Positions 1 through 6,815 of a stretch of 10,801 nt of DNA are shown here, in pieces. The first letter of the stretch is position 1. Each line of letters starts with the position of its first letter. Origin of the DNA: CAIYMF01 sp943329595 (GTDB lineage: Bacteria > Actinomycetota > Actinomycetes > S36-B12 > CAIYMF01); contig CALQEM020000111.1 of NCBI GenBank assembly GCA_943329595.2, forward strand, positions 1-10,801, read 5' to 3'. The notes under the pieces were generated by a model, which had not been told where the DNA came from, made no database searches, and saw only the letters and a program-made list of their open reading frames with translations. The translations under genes were made by a program, and so were the position numbers.

Positions 1-938
1 ACGTGGGGCGCCTCGAGCGCCACAGGGGGCCGCTGGCTCATACCCGGGAGCGCGGCCAGCAGCTGGTCGCTCTCGAGCGAGCCTGGCGTGGGCACTCGAG
101 ACCTGCGGAGCGGGCACACCGACTCAAACGAGCACCACCCGCAGAGGGGTGACTGCCGAGCGGTCCAGACTCCCTGCTGCGCCATCACCCCACCGGCCTC
201 GGCGACTGACTGCAGCGTGCCCACCGCTCGGTCGAGCGCGGCGTCGTAGACGGGGCGGGTTACCCGCCGGCCGTCGGCGAGAAACAGCAGTTCGATTTCG
301 GTAACGTCGAGGCCGGACTCAATGAGCGCCGCCGCGTAGAGGTATTGCTGCCGGAAGTAGGGGCCGAAGTACCGGGGCTTAGCGGCGCCCGTCTTGTAGT
401 CGGTAACGCGGACGCCAGTGGCCGAGTGTGCGATGCGGTCGACGAAGCCGATGAAGGGAACATCGCCCAACTCGGGACCAACCTCGCGCTCAACCCCATC
501 GGCGATGACATCGATGACGGTGGGATCCTCAACCTGCCAGTACACCTCGAGAGCTGCCTCGGCCTTGGAGCGCACCTGCTCGATGGGCACCTCAGCCGCC
601 GCGAGTTCATCGCGCGCTCCCTCGAGCGCCCGCGCGAGGGCGGCCTCGGCGAACGGCTCAGTGCGCGCGGTGGGCTCGAGCCTGAAGAGATCCTCGAGTG
701 CACCATGCACCGCCGAACCGGCGGCCGTGGCGATGCTGGGACCCTCCTGCCAGCCAGCGACCTTGCCCCACCACAGCTTGAGCGGGCACTGCTCAAAGGT
801 CGAGACCGAACTGGCCGACCAGCGCAGCGGCCGGGGCGCGACGCCGGGGTCAACCTCGACGCTGCGTTCGGGAACCCCGTAGCGCGACTGGTTGGTCGAA
901 CCGGAGGAACCACGGGAACTCACCGATCGGGTAGCCAT
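1..938 (-). CDS. RecB/AddB/Cas4-like PD-(D/E)XK nuclease with four-cysteine Fe-S pattern (3' end beyond window)
   Basis: This reading frame is open from an ATG at 938 down to position 1 with no stop, giving 312 residues of an incomplete protein. An N-terminal Cys lies in FEQCP (C51), followed by a conserved His in GSAVHGALE (H78). The nuclease core is Asp in IGFVDRI (D167), then VTDYKTG (D180, K182) and a Gln-Tyr pair in RQQYLYA. A C-x2-C-x5-C cluster follows (C266, C269, C275 in CGWCSFESVCP). One Cys before and three after the nuclease core is the known ligand layout of the 4Fe-4S cluster in AddB, Cas4 and related RecB-family exonucleases, so a DNA-processing role in the cytoplasm is likely; there is no helicase motif. 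It lies 34 bases downstream of ung on the same strand, suggesting cotranscription. No clear Shine-Dalgarno precedes the ATG, and an in-frame GTG lies eight codons upstream. The family call is firm; the exact substrate is unknown. Confidence 0.88.
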   Translation of the reverse strand, partial: MATRSVSSRGSSGSTNQSRYGVPERSVEVDPGVAPRPLRWSASSVSTFEQCPLKLWWGKVAGWQEGPSIATAAGSAVHGALEDLFRLEPTARTEPFAEAALARALEGARDELAAAEVPIEQVRSKAEAALEVYWQVEDPTVIDVIADGVEREVGPELGDVPFIGFVDRIAHSATGVRVTDYKTGAAKPRYFGPYFRQQYLYAAALIESGLDVTEIELLFLADGRRVTRPVYDAALDRAVGTLQSVAEAGGVMAQQGVWTARQSPLCGWCSFESVCPLRRSRVPTPGSLESDQLLAALPGMSQRPPVALEAPH

Positions 939-972
939 GCGGCCCAGTATGGGGCCACCCACCGACAGTGCG

Positions 973-1647
973 TCAGGGTAACGCCCAGTCGATCGGGTCG
1001 GCGCCCAACTCCTCGAGCAGTTCGTTGGCCTGGCTGAAGGGGCGTGAGCCAAAGAATCCGCGGTCGGCCGACATCGGGCTCGGGTGGGCGCTGCTCACGA
1101 GAGGCACGTCATCGAGCATCGGCTCGACCGACTGCGCGTCGCGGCCCCACAGGATGGCCACGAGCGGCTCGCCCTCCCTGGCCACGAGTCCGGCGATCGC
1201 GGCGTCAGTGACCGCCTCCCAGCCCTTGCCGCGGTGGCTGCCGGACTCGCCAGCAGTCACCGTGAGCACCCGATTAAGCAGGAGTACACCGCGGTCGGCC
1301 CACGGGCTGAGGTCGCCGCTCGAGGGCCTCGGCACCCCGAGGTCGTCGACGAGCTCGCGGTAGATATTCGACAGGCTGCGCGGCAGCGGCGCTACCGACG
1401 GGTCGACCGCGAACGACAGGCCCACTGCGTGGCCGGGGGTGGGGTAGGGGTCCTGTCCCATGATCAGCACCCGCACGTCGGGCAGCGGCCGGGTGAAGGC
1501 TCGCAGGATGTGCGCACCTCCCGGCAGCCAGCGCCGACCGGCAGCGGATTCAGCCCGGAGAAACTCGCCCATGGCTGCAATCTGTGAGCGCACGGGATCG
1601 AGCACCGGAACCCACGAGGGGTCGACTAGCTCTTCCAGCTCGGCCAC
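973..1647 (-). CDS. ung: Uracil-DNA glycosylase, family 1
   Basis: The 224-residue product removes uracil from DNA by hydrolysing the N-glycosidic bond, the first step of base-excision repair after cytosine deamination or dUMP misincorporation. The water-activating motif is GQDPYPTPGHAVGLSF, with catalytic Asp66. The LLLNRVLTV core strand is at about 122-130. The leucine-loop motif HPSPMSADRGFFGSRPFS starts at about 188, with the conserved His188. The Pro after GQDPY, where many proteobacterial enzymes have His, is the usual actinobacterial form, and the ending PIDWALP also matches actinobacterial Ung. The length is normal. The start is GTG at 1647; an in-frame TAG lies upstream with no better start in between. 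The gene sits between the STAS-like gene (36 bases upstream) and the RecB-like nuclease (34 bases downstream), probably in one transcript. Confidence 0.97.
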   Translation of the reverse strand: MAELEELVDPSWVPVLDPVRSQIAAMGEFLRAESAAGRRWLPGGAHILRAFTRPLPDVRVLIMGQDPYPTPGHAVGLSFAVDPSVAPLPRSLSNIYRELVDDLGVPRPSSGDLSPWADRGVLLLNRVLTVTAGESGSHRGKGWEAVTDAAIAGLVAREGEPLVAILWGRDAQSVEPMLDDVPLVSSAHPSPMSADRGFFGSRPFSQANELLEELGADPIDWALP

Positions 1648-1683
1648 GGATGGATCATCCCACGCGATGCAACGGCGACCGCA

Positions 1684-2037
1684 CTAGTCGCGGTGCTTCG
1701 CCGCAGACACATCGCCGGTGGCCTGGTCGAGCGACTCGAACACGGCGATCGCGTAGTCGTTGCGCAGCGACAGTCGGGTCTCCTCGTGGGAGCTCACCAC
1801 CGCGAAGGAATGTCCGAGCATGCCCAGTGCGTCGCTGGCATTCTGCAGCACCACGGCGAGGCGAGGGCCGCTGAGCACGCGGGAGCCGAGGTCGACCACC
1901 ACCGGCGCGCCCGAGCGCTCGTGCAGTGCGGCCAGCGCCTCCTCAAGCTCGGTGACGTGGGCGGCGCTGTCGTCGCCCTGGGGGCGCGCTCGCACCAGCG
2001 TGATGCCCTGAACCTCAATCGTGGTGACACCTGACAT
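1684..2037 (-). CDS. Small STAS-domain-like protein (anti-sigma-factor antagonist type)
   Basis: The 117-residue soluble protein has the alternating strand-helix pattern of a STAS domain: a first strand at TTIEVQGITLVRA, a helix at about 26-42, then strand VVVDLGSRVLSGPRL, a helix at about 59-73, strand SFAVVSS and a last helix near ESLDQA. The strand followed by LSG resembles the D-x-S-x-x-x-D-S-S-G region around the phosphorylated Ser of SpoIIAA-type antagonists, but only Ser-Gly is kept and the Asp is absent, so phosphorylation control is doubtful. The ATG at 2037 was chosen over the longer frame to 2151 because it has a strong Shine-Dalgarno (AAGGAG, 5-base spacer) and then does not overlap the protease gene. 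No anti-sigma kinase, phosphatase or sigma factor is in the window, so no partner can be named. The fold assignment is an inference from pattern alone. Confidence 0.6.
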   Translation of the reverse strand: MSGVTTIEVQGITLVRARPQGDDSAAHVTELEEALAALHERSGAPVVVDLGSRVLSGPRLAVVLQNASDALGMLGHSFAVVSSHEETRLSLRNDYAIAVFESLDQATGDVSAAKHRD

Positions 2038-2042
2038 GACGT

Positions 2043-2048
2043 CTCCTT
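2043..2048 (-). promoter_or_regulatory. Ribosome binding site that fixes the STAS-like gene start
   Basis: On the minus strand AAGGAG stands five bases before the ATG at 2037. Neither upstream ATG/GTG alternative in the same frame has a comparable site. Confidence 0.8.
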
Positions 2049-2116
2049 CGGCAGCGCTTCCCCCGGTGACCGGTGGTGGGGCACTGAGCGTCATGCTAGC
2101 GCCGCCCGTGTCAGCG

Positions 2117-4723
2117 TCAGGCGGGCACGATGCGCGCGGTGGGCACAGCAAGTCGACGTGACAGGCTGACGCCGGTCTCGCGCCCCGGACTCAGCGCCCG
2201 CACCCTGAACCGGTAGCGCACTCCGTTGCGTAGCTCACGCACGGTGCACCGAGTTCGGCTTGTGGTGCAGGTGCGGCCGTCGGGAATGGAGGTCACCTGG
2301 TACGACGACGCCCCGGCCACAGCGGCCCAGCGGACCGCCACCGACCGGTTGCCCGGACCGACCGCCGTGATGCGCGGGCCCGGCAGAGCCGGACAGCTGG
2401 TGATCGACACGTCGTCGATGAACCATCCGTAGTCGCCCGGATCGCCGGGGTCCTTCGACACCTGCGCCACGCGGAAGCGCAGCTTCACCGACCGCCCCGC
2501 GAGGTCACTGATGTCGAAGCGACTGGTGAGATACCCGGCACTGTGGCCCACAAAGGCGCGCGAGCCAGCGAGCGGGTTGTCGGTGCCGGCCGCCATCACG
2601 CCCGAGTAGCCGTGGTAACCGCCCGCGCGCGCCCACCTCGCCTGCGTGACCCCTCGCCAGTGAGCGCCACCGTCGACCGAGAATTCGACCACCCCACCAT
2701 CAGCCGTGGGACCTCCGGCAACGGGCCAAAATCCATACGCGTGGTTGAAGCGCACCGTGTACGACACCGGCGCGGCCGCCGAGAGCGCCGGGAGCTTCAC
2801 GCCGCGTCGCATGGCCATACCCGGGGCTCCCGCCCGATTGCCGTCGTTGCCCCAGAGGTTGTCCGTGCCGCTGGTCGCGTAGCGCATATCGATCAGGTAC
2901 GGATTCTGATCCTGCGAGTAGAACCACTCGCGGGTCCCCACCGATGCCCAGTGACGCGCGGACCCCTCCATGGAGTCGCCGAACAGCGTGGTGGGACTCG
3001 CGTTCGACAGGCACGCGGGGACCGCCGCCCGTGTGCGCACGGCACCCATCTGCACGGCTGCGATGGCATCGTCAACCTCGAGGCAGTCGGTATCGCGGAT
3101 GACGTCGTCGGTCGTGGTGAGCCGCGACCCCACCAGTGAGTGGCAGGCGGTGGAGAGGGCTCCGGCGAAGGCTCGGTAGTCGGCCGCCGACGTGAGAAGC
3201 AGGCTTGCCGAGTAAATGATTTGCGCGGCCCGGTTGAGCCCGATTCCTGACACTGCGTGTCCGTTGAGCGACCCACCGTCGGTCAGTAGGAAGGCGAACT
3301 TGTTGCCAACGCCGCTGTTGGTGTGCACGCCCCCGCTGTCATCCTCAGACGTGACAAAGCGGCCGCTCAACACGCTGTCGGGGGCGGCCGTGCTGCCGTC
3401 GAGCCCGGGGCCGTCGCGGCGCGGATTGGACATGCTGCGAATGGCGCCGCCCGGCAGGTCTTCTCCGATAAGCCAGCGCACCGCGGGGGTGTCGGTGTCG
3501 ACCACGCCTGCGCCCGCCGTGGTGGTGTGGCTCCACTGGTCGACGAACTCGCCCATGATGTCCGACAGCGACTCGTTGATGGCCCCCGACTGGTGGTAGT
3601 AGAACAGCCGCGAGGTGAACTGCGTGACACCGTGGGTGAGCTCGTGGCCCACCACATCCTGGGCCCCGGCGTAGCCCTGCCCGTACACCATCTGGGCGCC
3701 GTTCCAGAAGGCATTCTCGTAGGGGCACCCCTGGCCGAGGTCGTCGGCCGGACAGTACCTCACCGTCGAGCTCAGGCCGCCACCGAAGGCCGAGTTGCCG
3801 GCGCCGTCGATGCCGTCGCGCCCGAGTACCTCGCGGTAGAAACGGTCGGTATCGCCGGCGAAGGCGTAGGCGGAGTCGACGTCGGCGTCGGCCGCCGCTG
3901 GGTCGCCCTCCGATCGCACCGGCACGGTGCATCCCTCATCGGCTCCGGGAACGTTGCCGGAGTCACACACCTCACGGTTCAGAACTGCATGGTTCTGGTC
4001 AACCGAAAGGGCGACCTTGCCGGTGGTGGCATCAACCAGCACGAGCCGACGCAGTGAGCTGTCTGTTAACGACGTGACCTCGGTCTGCCAGACCGGGATC
4101 GGCCGGTCGGGACCGGGGGCGTCGATGAGTCGCGGGTCGAGGATCCATAGTTCGGGAGAGGGGGCACGAAGCGTCCGCTGCGGCAGGCCCCACATCGATA
4201 CCGCGTGAGCCAGTGCCACCGCTCGCGCCCGATCGCCGTCAACCTGCGCCGCTGTGCTGGTGGGACGTGCCGAGACCCCCTCCGACGTCGCCGACACGAC
4301 CCGGTTCTCGGCGTCGAGACTCACCACGGTTTCACCGCCCAGAATCGGAATGCCGTTCACCGTCTGCTGCAGCCGCACCACTCGCCCCGACGCCGCTGTA
4401 GCCCCGACCACAATCAGTGACTCGGGTCGGTTGTCCACGCCCGGTACGGCCGAGGCAAGGGTTGACGCGGCAAAGTCGCGAGCGACCTCCGTGGGCGTGG
4501 TGGAGGCCCCGGCCTCCACCACGAGGGGCGCGCCGGGCTGTGTCGTGATCTCGGTGCGGGTGCCGTCGATGACCCGTGTCATCGCAGGCGTGGGGTGCGG
4601 ATGAGCGGGCGGTGGCGGCCCTTCGGCAGCGTCGGCCGAAACGGGGGCAAGGGCGCACGCCACGACCACGAGGGCCAGCACGGGTCTGAGCACCCTCGAA
4701 GCGTGGCAGCGGAATTCGGGCAA
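2117..4723 (-). CDS. Secreted thermolysin-like (M4) neutral metalloprotease with C-terminal beta-sandwich and fibronectin III domains
   Basis: This is a zinc endopeptidase precursor, 868 residues if the TTG at 4723 is used. An in-frame GTG at 4693 (codon 11) would give 858 residues and a neater signal peptide (LRPVLALVVVACALAPVSADA). Neither start has a good Shine-Dalgarno, and an in-frame stop precedes both. Domains in order: signal peptide to about residue 32; FTP/PepSY-type propeptide, about 48-240, with QQTVNGIPILGGETVVSLD; then the M4 catalytic domain, about 245-565. Zinc ligands are His360 and His364 in HELTH and Glu384 in NESLSD, and the catalytic base is Glu361. GGVHTNSGVGNK follows, then His489, the counterpart of thermolysin His231. 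After that come a MAM/immune-inhibitor-A-like sandwich, about 575-778 (SVDGGAHW, YGWFIDDVSI), and one fibronectin III domain, about 782-863. It is exported, self-processed and probably substrate-anchored through the C-terminal domains. The product call is secure; the start is not. Confidence 0.95.
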   Translation of the reverse strand: MPEFRCHASRVLRPVLALVVVACALAPVSADAAEGPPPPAHPHPTPAMTRVIDGTRTEITTQPGAPLVVEAGASTTPTEVARDFAASTLASAVPGVDNRPESLIVVGATAASGRVVRLQQTVNGIPILGGETVVSLDAENRVVSATSEGVSARPTSTAAQVDGDRARAVALAHAVSMWGLPQRTLRAPSPELWILDPRLIDAPGPDRPIPVWQTEVTSLTDSSLRRLVLVDATTGKVALSVDQNHAVLNREVCDSGNVPGADEGCTVPVRSEGDPAAADADVDSAYAFAGDTDRFYREVLGRDGIDGAGNSAFGGGLSSTVRYCPADDLGQGCPYENAFWNGAQMVYGQGYAGAQDVVGHELTHGVTQFTSRLFYYHQSGAINESLSDIMGEFVDQWSHTTTAGAGVVDTDTPAVRWLIGEDLPGGAIRSMSNPRRDGPGLDGSTAAPDSVLSGRFVTSEDDSGGVHTNSGVGNKFAFLLTDGGSLNGHAVSGIGLNRAAQIIYSASLLLTSAADYRAFAGALSTACHSLVGSRLTTTDDVIRDTDCLEVDDAIAAVQMGAVRTRAAVPACLSNASPTTLFGDSMEGSARHWASVGTREWFYSQDQNPYLIDMRYATSGTDNLWGNDGNRAGAPGMAMRRGVKLPALSAAAPVSYTVRFNHAYGFWPVAGGPTADGGVVEFSVDGGAHWRGVTQARWARAGGYHGYSGVMAAGTDNPLAGSRAFVGHSAGYLTSRFDISDLAGRSVKLRFRVAQVSKDPGDPGDYGWFIDDVSITSCPALPGPRITAVGPGNRSVAVRWAAVAGASSYQVTSIPDGRTCTTSRTRCTVRELRNGVRYRFRVRALSPGRETGVSLSRRLAVPTARIVPA

Positions 4724-4739
4724 TCCACGCCGACTCGCC

Positions 4740-4784
4740 GTGACTGATGTGACTCATGTGACTTGTGAGGTACATGTGACGGAT
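4740..4784. repeat. Five-unit 9-bp tandem array upstream of the M4 protease gene
   Basis: On the plus strand successive 9-base units read gtgactgat, gtgactcat, gtgacttgt, gaggtacat and gtgacggat. Four of the five begin with GTGAC, all in exact 9-base register; only the fourth unit is degenerate. The array ends 17 bases upstream of the TTG start of the protease, so it lies in the promoter or leader of that gene. It could be a multi-site operator; this is inference. Confidence 0.7.
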
Positions 4785-4807
4785 TTTTGGGGTGAAATCT
4801 CTACGCA

Positions 4808-4836
4808 GTGTAATGTCTAATCACTTTGTGTAATCA
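4808..4836. promoter_or_regulatory. Direct repeat GTGTAAT with 20-bp spacing in the divergent promoter region
   Basis: GTGTAAT occurs at 4808-4814 and 4828-4834, exactly 20 bases (about two helical turns) apart; TAATCA is also repeated at 4818 and 4831. The first copy contains TGTAAT, a 5/6 match to a -10 hexamer for the plus-strand dehydrogenase operon, with a weak -35 (TTGGGG at 4787) 16 bases upstream. The repeat may be an operator overlapping that promoter. No regulator gene is adjacent. Confidence 0.4.
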
Positions 4837-4901
4837 TCTGGGCTCGCTGCCGAGTCCGGCCGTCGGGCACTAGATTCGAGGAACTCACAGGAGGTGCAGC
4901 G

Positions 4902-5729
4902 ATGGACAGAGCAGTGGGAGCAGCAGTGGGAGCAGCGTCAACGGTTGATCTCCGCGGCAGGGTGGCCGTGGTCACCGGGGCCGGGCAGGGAATCGGGCGC
5001 GCGATCGCGACCAGGCTGGCCGCCGAGGGTGCACGCGTGGTGGTCAACGACCTCAACGACGACGCAGTGCGGGCGGTGGCGGCCGACATCGGGGCCGTCG
5101 CGTGCGCTGGCGACGCTGCCAGCGAGGCCGGGGTGGCCTCGCTCATCGAGGCGGCCGAGCGGCTCGGTCCGGTTGCCCTCTACGCCGCCAACGCCGGCAT
5201 CGGCACCAACCGTGGCATCGACGCGCTCGAGTTTGACTGGTCTGCCTCGTGGGAGGTTAACGTGATGGCGCACGTGCGTGCCGCCCGCATTCTGGTGCCC
5301 CGCTGGCTTGAAACCGGCGAGCGCGGGCGCTTCGTGGTGACGGCCTCAGCCGCCGGGCTGCTGACGATGCTGGGCGACGCCCCCTACAGCGTCACCAAGC
5401 ACGGCGCCCTGGCCTTCGCCGAGTGGCTGGCCGCCACCTACGGCGCCCGGGGCATCAGCGTGCACGCCATCTGCCCGCAGGCCGTGCGCACCCAGATGTA
5501 CGACGACGCCGGCCCGCTGCGCGCGGTGCTCGACCTTCACCCGGTGCTCGACGCCAGCGACGTCGCCGAGGCCCTCTGGGTGGCCATGACCGAGGGTCGC
5601 TTCCTGGTGCTGCCTCACCCCGAGGTGGCCGACTTCTACTCCTTCCGCGCGGCCAGACCAGACAAGTGGCTCGCGGGCATGGGCCGACTCCAGCAGCAAC
5701 TACTCGACACTGAGGGAGTCACCGAATGA
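4902..5729 (+). CDS. Short-chain dehydrogenase/reductase (SDR), classical type
   Basis: The 275-residue cytoplasmic enzyme has all classical SDR motifs. The Rossmann glycine motif is TGAGQGIG (25-32), and Asp50 ends the second strand (VVVNDLN), which favours NAD(H). NAG is at 97-99, Asn120 in WEVNVMA, and the catalytic Ser149, Tyr162 and Lys166 (YSVTK) are present. It oxidises an alcohol or reduces a carbonyl; the substrate is not visible. The ATG at 4902 has a strong Shine-Dalgarno (AGGAGG at 4889-4894, 7-base spacer). The first 15 residues extend beyond the usual SDR start and contain AVGAAVGA, encoded by a perfect 12-base tandem duplication (4911-4934). The stop overlaps the next start (ATGA), so this gene and the MDR oxidoreductase are translationally coupled and probably act on the same pathway. 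Confidence 0.93.
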   Translation: MDRAVGAAVGAASTVDLRGRVAVVTGAGQGIGRAIATRLAAEGARVVVNDLNDDAVRAVAADIGAVACAGDAASEAGVASLIEAAERLGPVALYAANAGIGTNRGIDALEFDWSASWEVNVMAHVRAARILVPRWLETGERGRFVVTASAAGLLTMLGDAPYSVTKHGALAFAEWLAATYGARGISVHAICPQAVRTQMYDDAGPLRAVLDLHPVLDASDVAEALWVAMTEGRFLVLPHPEVADFYSFRAARPDKWLAGMGRLQQQLLDTEGVTE

Positions 5730-6709
5730 GGGCATGGCAGGTCAGCGAGCTCGGCGAGCCGAGTCAGGTGATGGTGCTCACCGATGTTCCCGACCCCTCA
5801 CCCGCGCCCGACCAGATTGTGGTGCGGGTGCGCGCGGCCGCCGCCAACTTTCCCGATGCGCTGATGTGTCGGGGCGAGTACCAGGTGAAGCCGCCGCTTC
5901 CGTTTACTCCCGGCCTTGAGTTGTGCGGCGAGGTGATGTCGCTCGGCGAGGGCGTGTCAGGCCTCGCGGTGGGCGACCGCGTGCTCGGCGCCTCGACACT
6001 GCCCTCGGGCGGCTTCGCCGACCTGGCCCTGATGTCGGCCAGCACGACGTTCGCCGCTCCCCCAGCTCTCGACGACGCCGAGGCGTCGGCCCTCTACATC
6101 GGCTACCAGACCGGATGGTTCGCGCTGCACCGGCGCGCTGCCCTGCAGCCGGGTGAGACCCTGCTGGTGCACGCGGCCGCCGGCGGTGTCGGCAGCGCCG
6201 CGGTGCAGCTCGGCAAGGCTGCCGGAGCCTTCGTCATCGCGGTAGCGGGCGGCCCGGCAAAGGCTGAGGTCGCACGCTCTCTCGGCGCCGACATCGTGGT
6301 CGATAGGAATCGCGACGACTTTGTGGCGGTGGTGAAGGAGGCCACCGGAGGCAGGGGGGCTGACGTCATCTACGACCCGGTGGGGGGCGACACGTACCAG
6401 CGCTCCACCAAGTGCATCGCGTTTGAAGGTCGCATCCTGGTGATCGGCTTCGCGGGCGGCGAGATTCAGTCGACGGCACTCAATCACGCGCTCATCAAGA
6501 ACTACTCCATCGTGGGTCTGCACTGGGGCCTCTATATGAGCAAGGACCCCGAGGCCGTGCGCGCCTGCCACGACGCGCTGTGCGACCTCGCCAAAGCCGG
6601 GCTGGTGCGGCCACTCGTGAGCGAGCGGTTGCCCCTCGAGGCGATGGCCGACGGCCTGCAGCGCCTCGCCGACGGCAGCACCGTGGGTCGCGTCGCCTTC
6701 GTCGCCTAA
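5726..6709 (+). CDS. MDR-family NAD(P)H oxidoreductase, quinone-reductase/enoyl-reductase type
   Basis: The 327-residue protein belongs to the zinc-free quinone oxidoreductase branch of the medium-chain dehydrogenases. Its GroES-like N-terminal domain includes AAAANFPDALMCRGEYQVKPPLPFTPGLELCGEV. The coenzyme domain begins with VHAAAGGVGSAAVQLGK (about 148-164) and continues with the GADVIYDPVGG and GLHWG motifs. The Cys/His ligands of zinc alcohol dehydrogenases are missing, as expected for this branch, whose members reduce quinones, enones or enoyl-CoA thioesters with NAD(P)H. The gene starts inside the stop of the SDR gene (ATGA overlap). The pair therefore probably carries out consecutive redox steps on a carbonyl or acyl-CoA substrate, an inference from arrangement only. 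The operon ends at the hairpin just downstream. Confidence 0.92.
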   Translation: MRAWQVSELGEPSQVMVLTDVPDPSPAPDQIVVRVRAAAANFPDALMCRGEYQVKPPLPFTPGLELCGEVMSLGEGVSGLAVGDRVLGASTLPSGGFADLALMSASTTFAAPPALDDAEASALYIGYQTGWFALHRRAALQPGETLLVHAAAGGVGSAAVQLGKAAGAFVIAVAGGPAKAEVARSLGADIVVDRNRDDFVAVVKEATGGRGADVIYDPVGGDTYQRSTKCIAFEGRILVIGFAGGEIQSTALNHALIKNYSIVGLHWGLYMSKDPEAVRACHDALCDLAKAGLVRPLVSERLPLEAMADGLQRLADGSTVGRVAFVA

Positions 6710-6731
6710 CCGGCATGCGTCACGCACAAAA

Positions 6732-6778
6732 CCGCCGGCCCGTGTCGAGGAGGCTGACTCCTCGACACGAACCGGCGG
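6732..6778. terminator. Strong hairpin between converging genes; intrinsic terminator on the minus strand
   Basis: A 12-bp perfect inner stem (CGTGTCGAGGAG / CTCCTCGACACG) with a 5-base loop sits on a 7-bp outer stem (CCGCCGG / CCGGCGG), separated by a 2x2 internal loop. Read on the minus strand the outer stem is followed by TTTTGTG, so it fits an intrinsic terminator for the lipoprotein gene. On the plus strand there is no U-tract, but the hairpin may still end or protect the dehydrogenase transcript. Confidence 0.8.
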
Positions 6779-6787
6779 CTCGATGTC

Positions 6788-6815
6788 GTGCGTGGTGCGG
6801 GGTGCGCGGTGCGAA
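6788..6815. repeat. Four-unit 7-bp tandem repeat (GTGCGNN)
   Basis: Units gtgcgtg, gtgcggg, gtgcgcg and gtgcgaa start at 6788, 6795, 6802 and 6809 in exact 7-base register. They fill the gap between the hairpin and the stop codon of the lipoprotein gene. No function is apparent. Confidence 0.6.

Noticed and set aside
345..1037. Plus-strand open frame of 230 codons opposite the RecB-like nuclease
   Set aside because: The minus strand here encodes all catalytic motifs of a PD-(D/E)XK nuclease. The plus frame is the usual high-GC shadow and also runs into ung.
2035..2151. Longer N-terminus for the STAS-like protein starting at 2151
   Set aside because: It would overlap the protease stop, adds Pro/Ala-rich sequence unrelated to the fold, and lacks the strong ribosome binding site found before the ATG at 2037.
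4332..4775. Minus-strand frame starting MYLTSHMSHISH upstream of and overlapping the M4 protease
   Set aside because: The repeated SH pattern is just the 9-base array read in frame. There is no Shine-Dalgarno, and the rest is out of frame with the well-supported protease.
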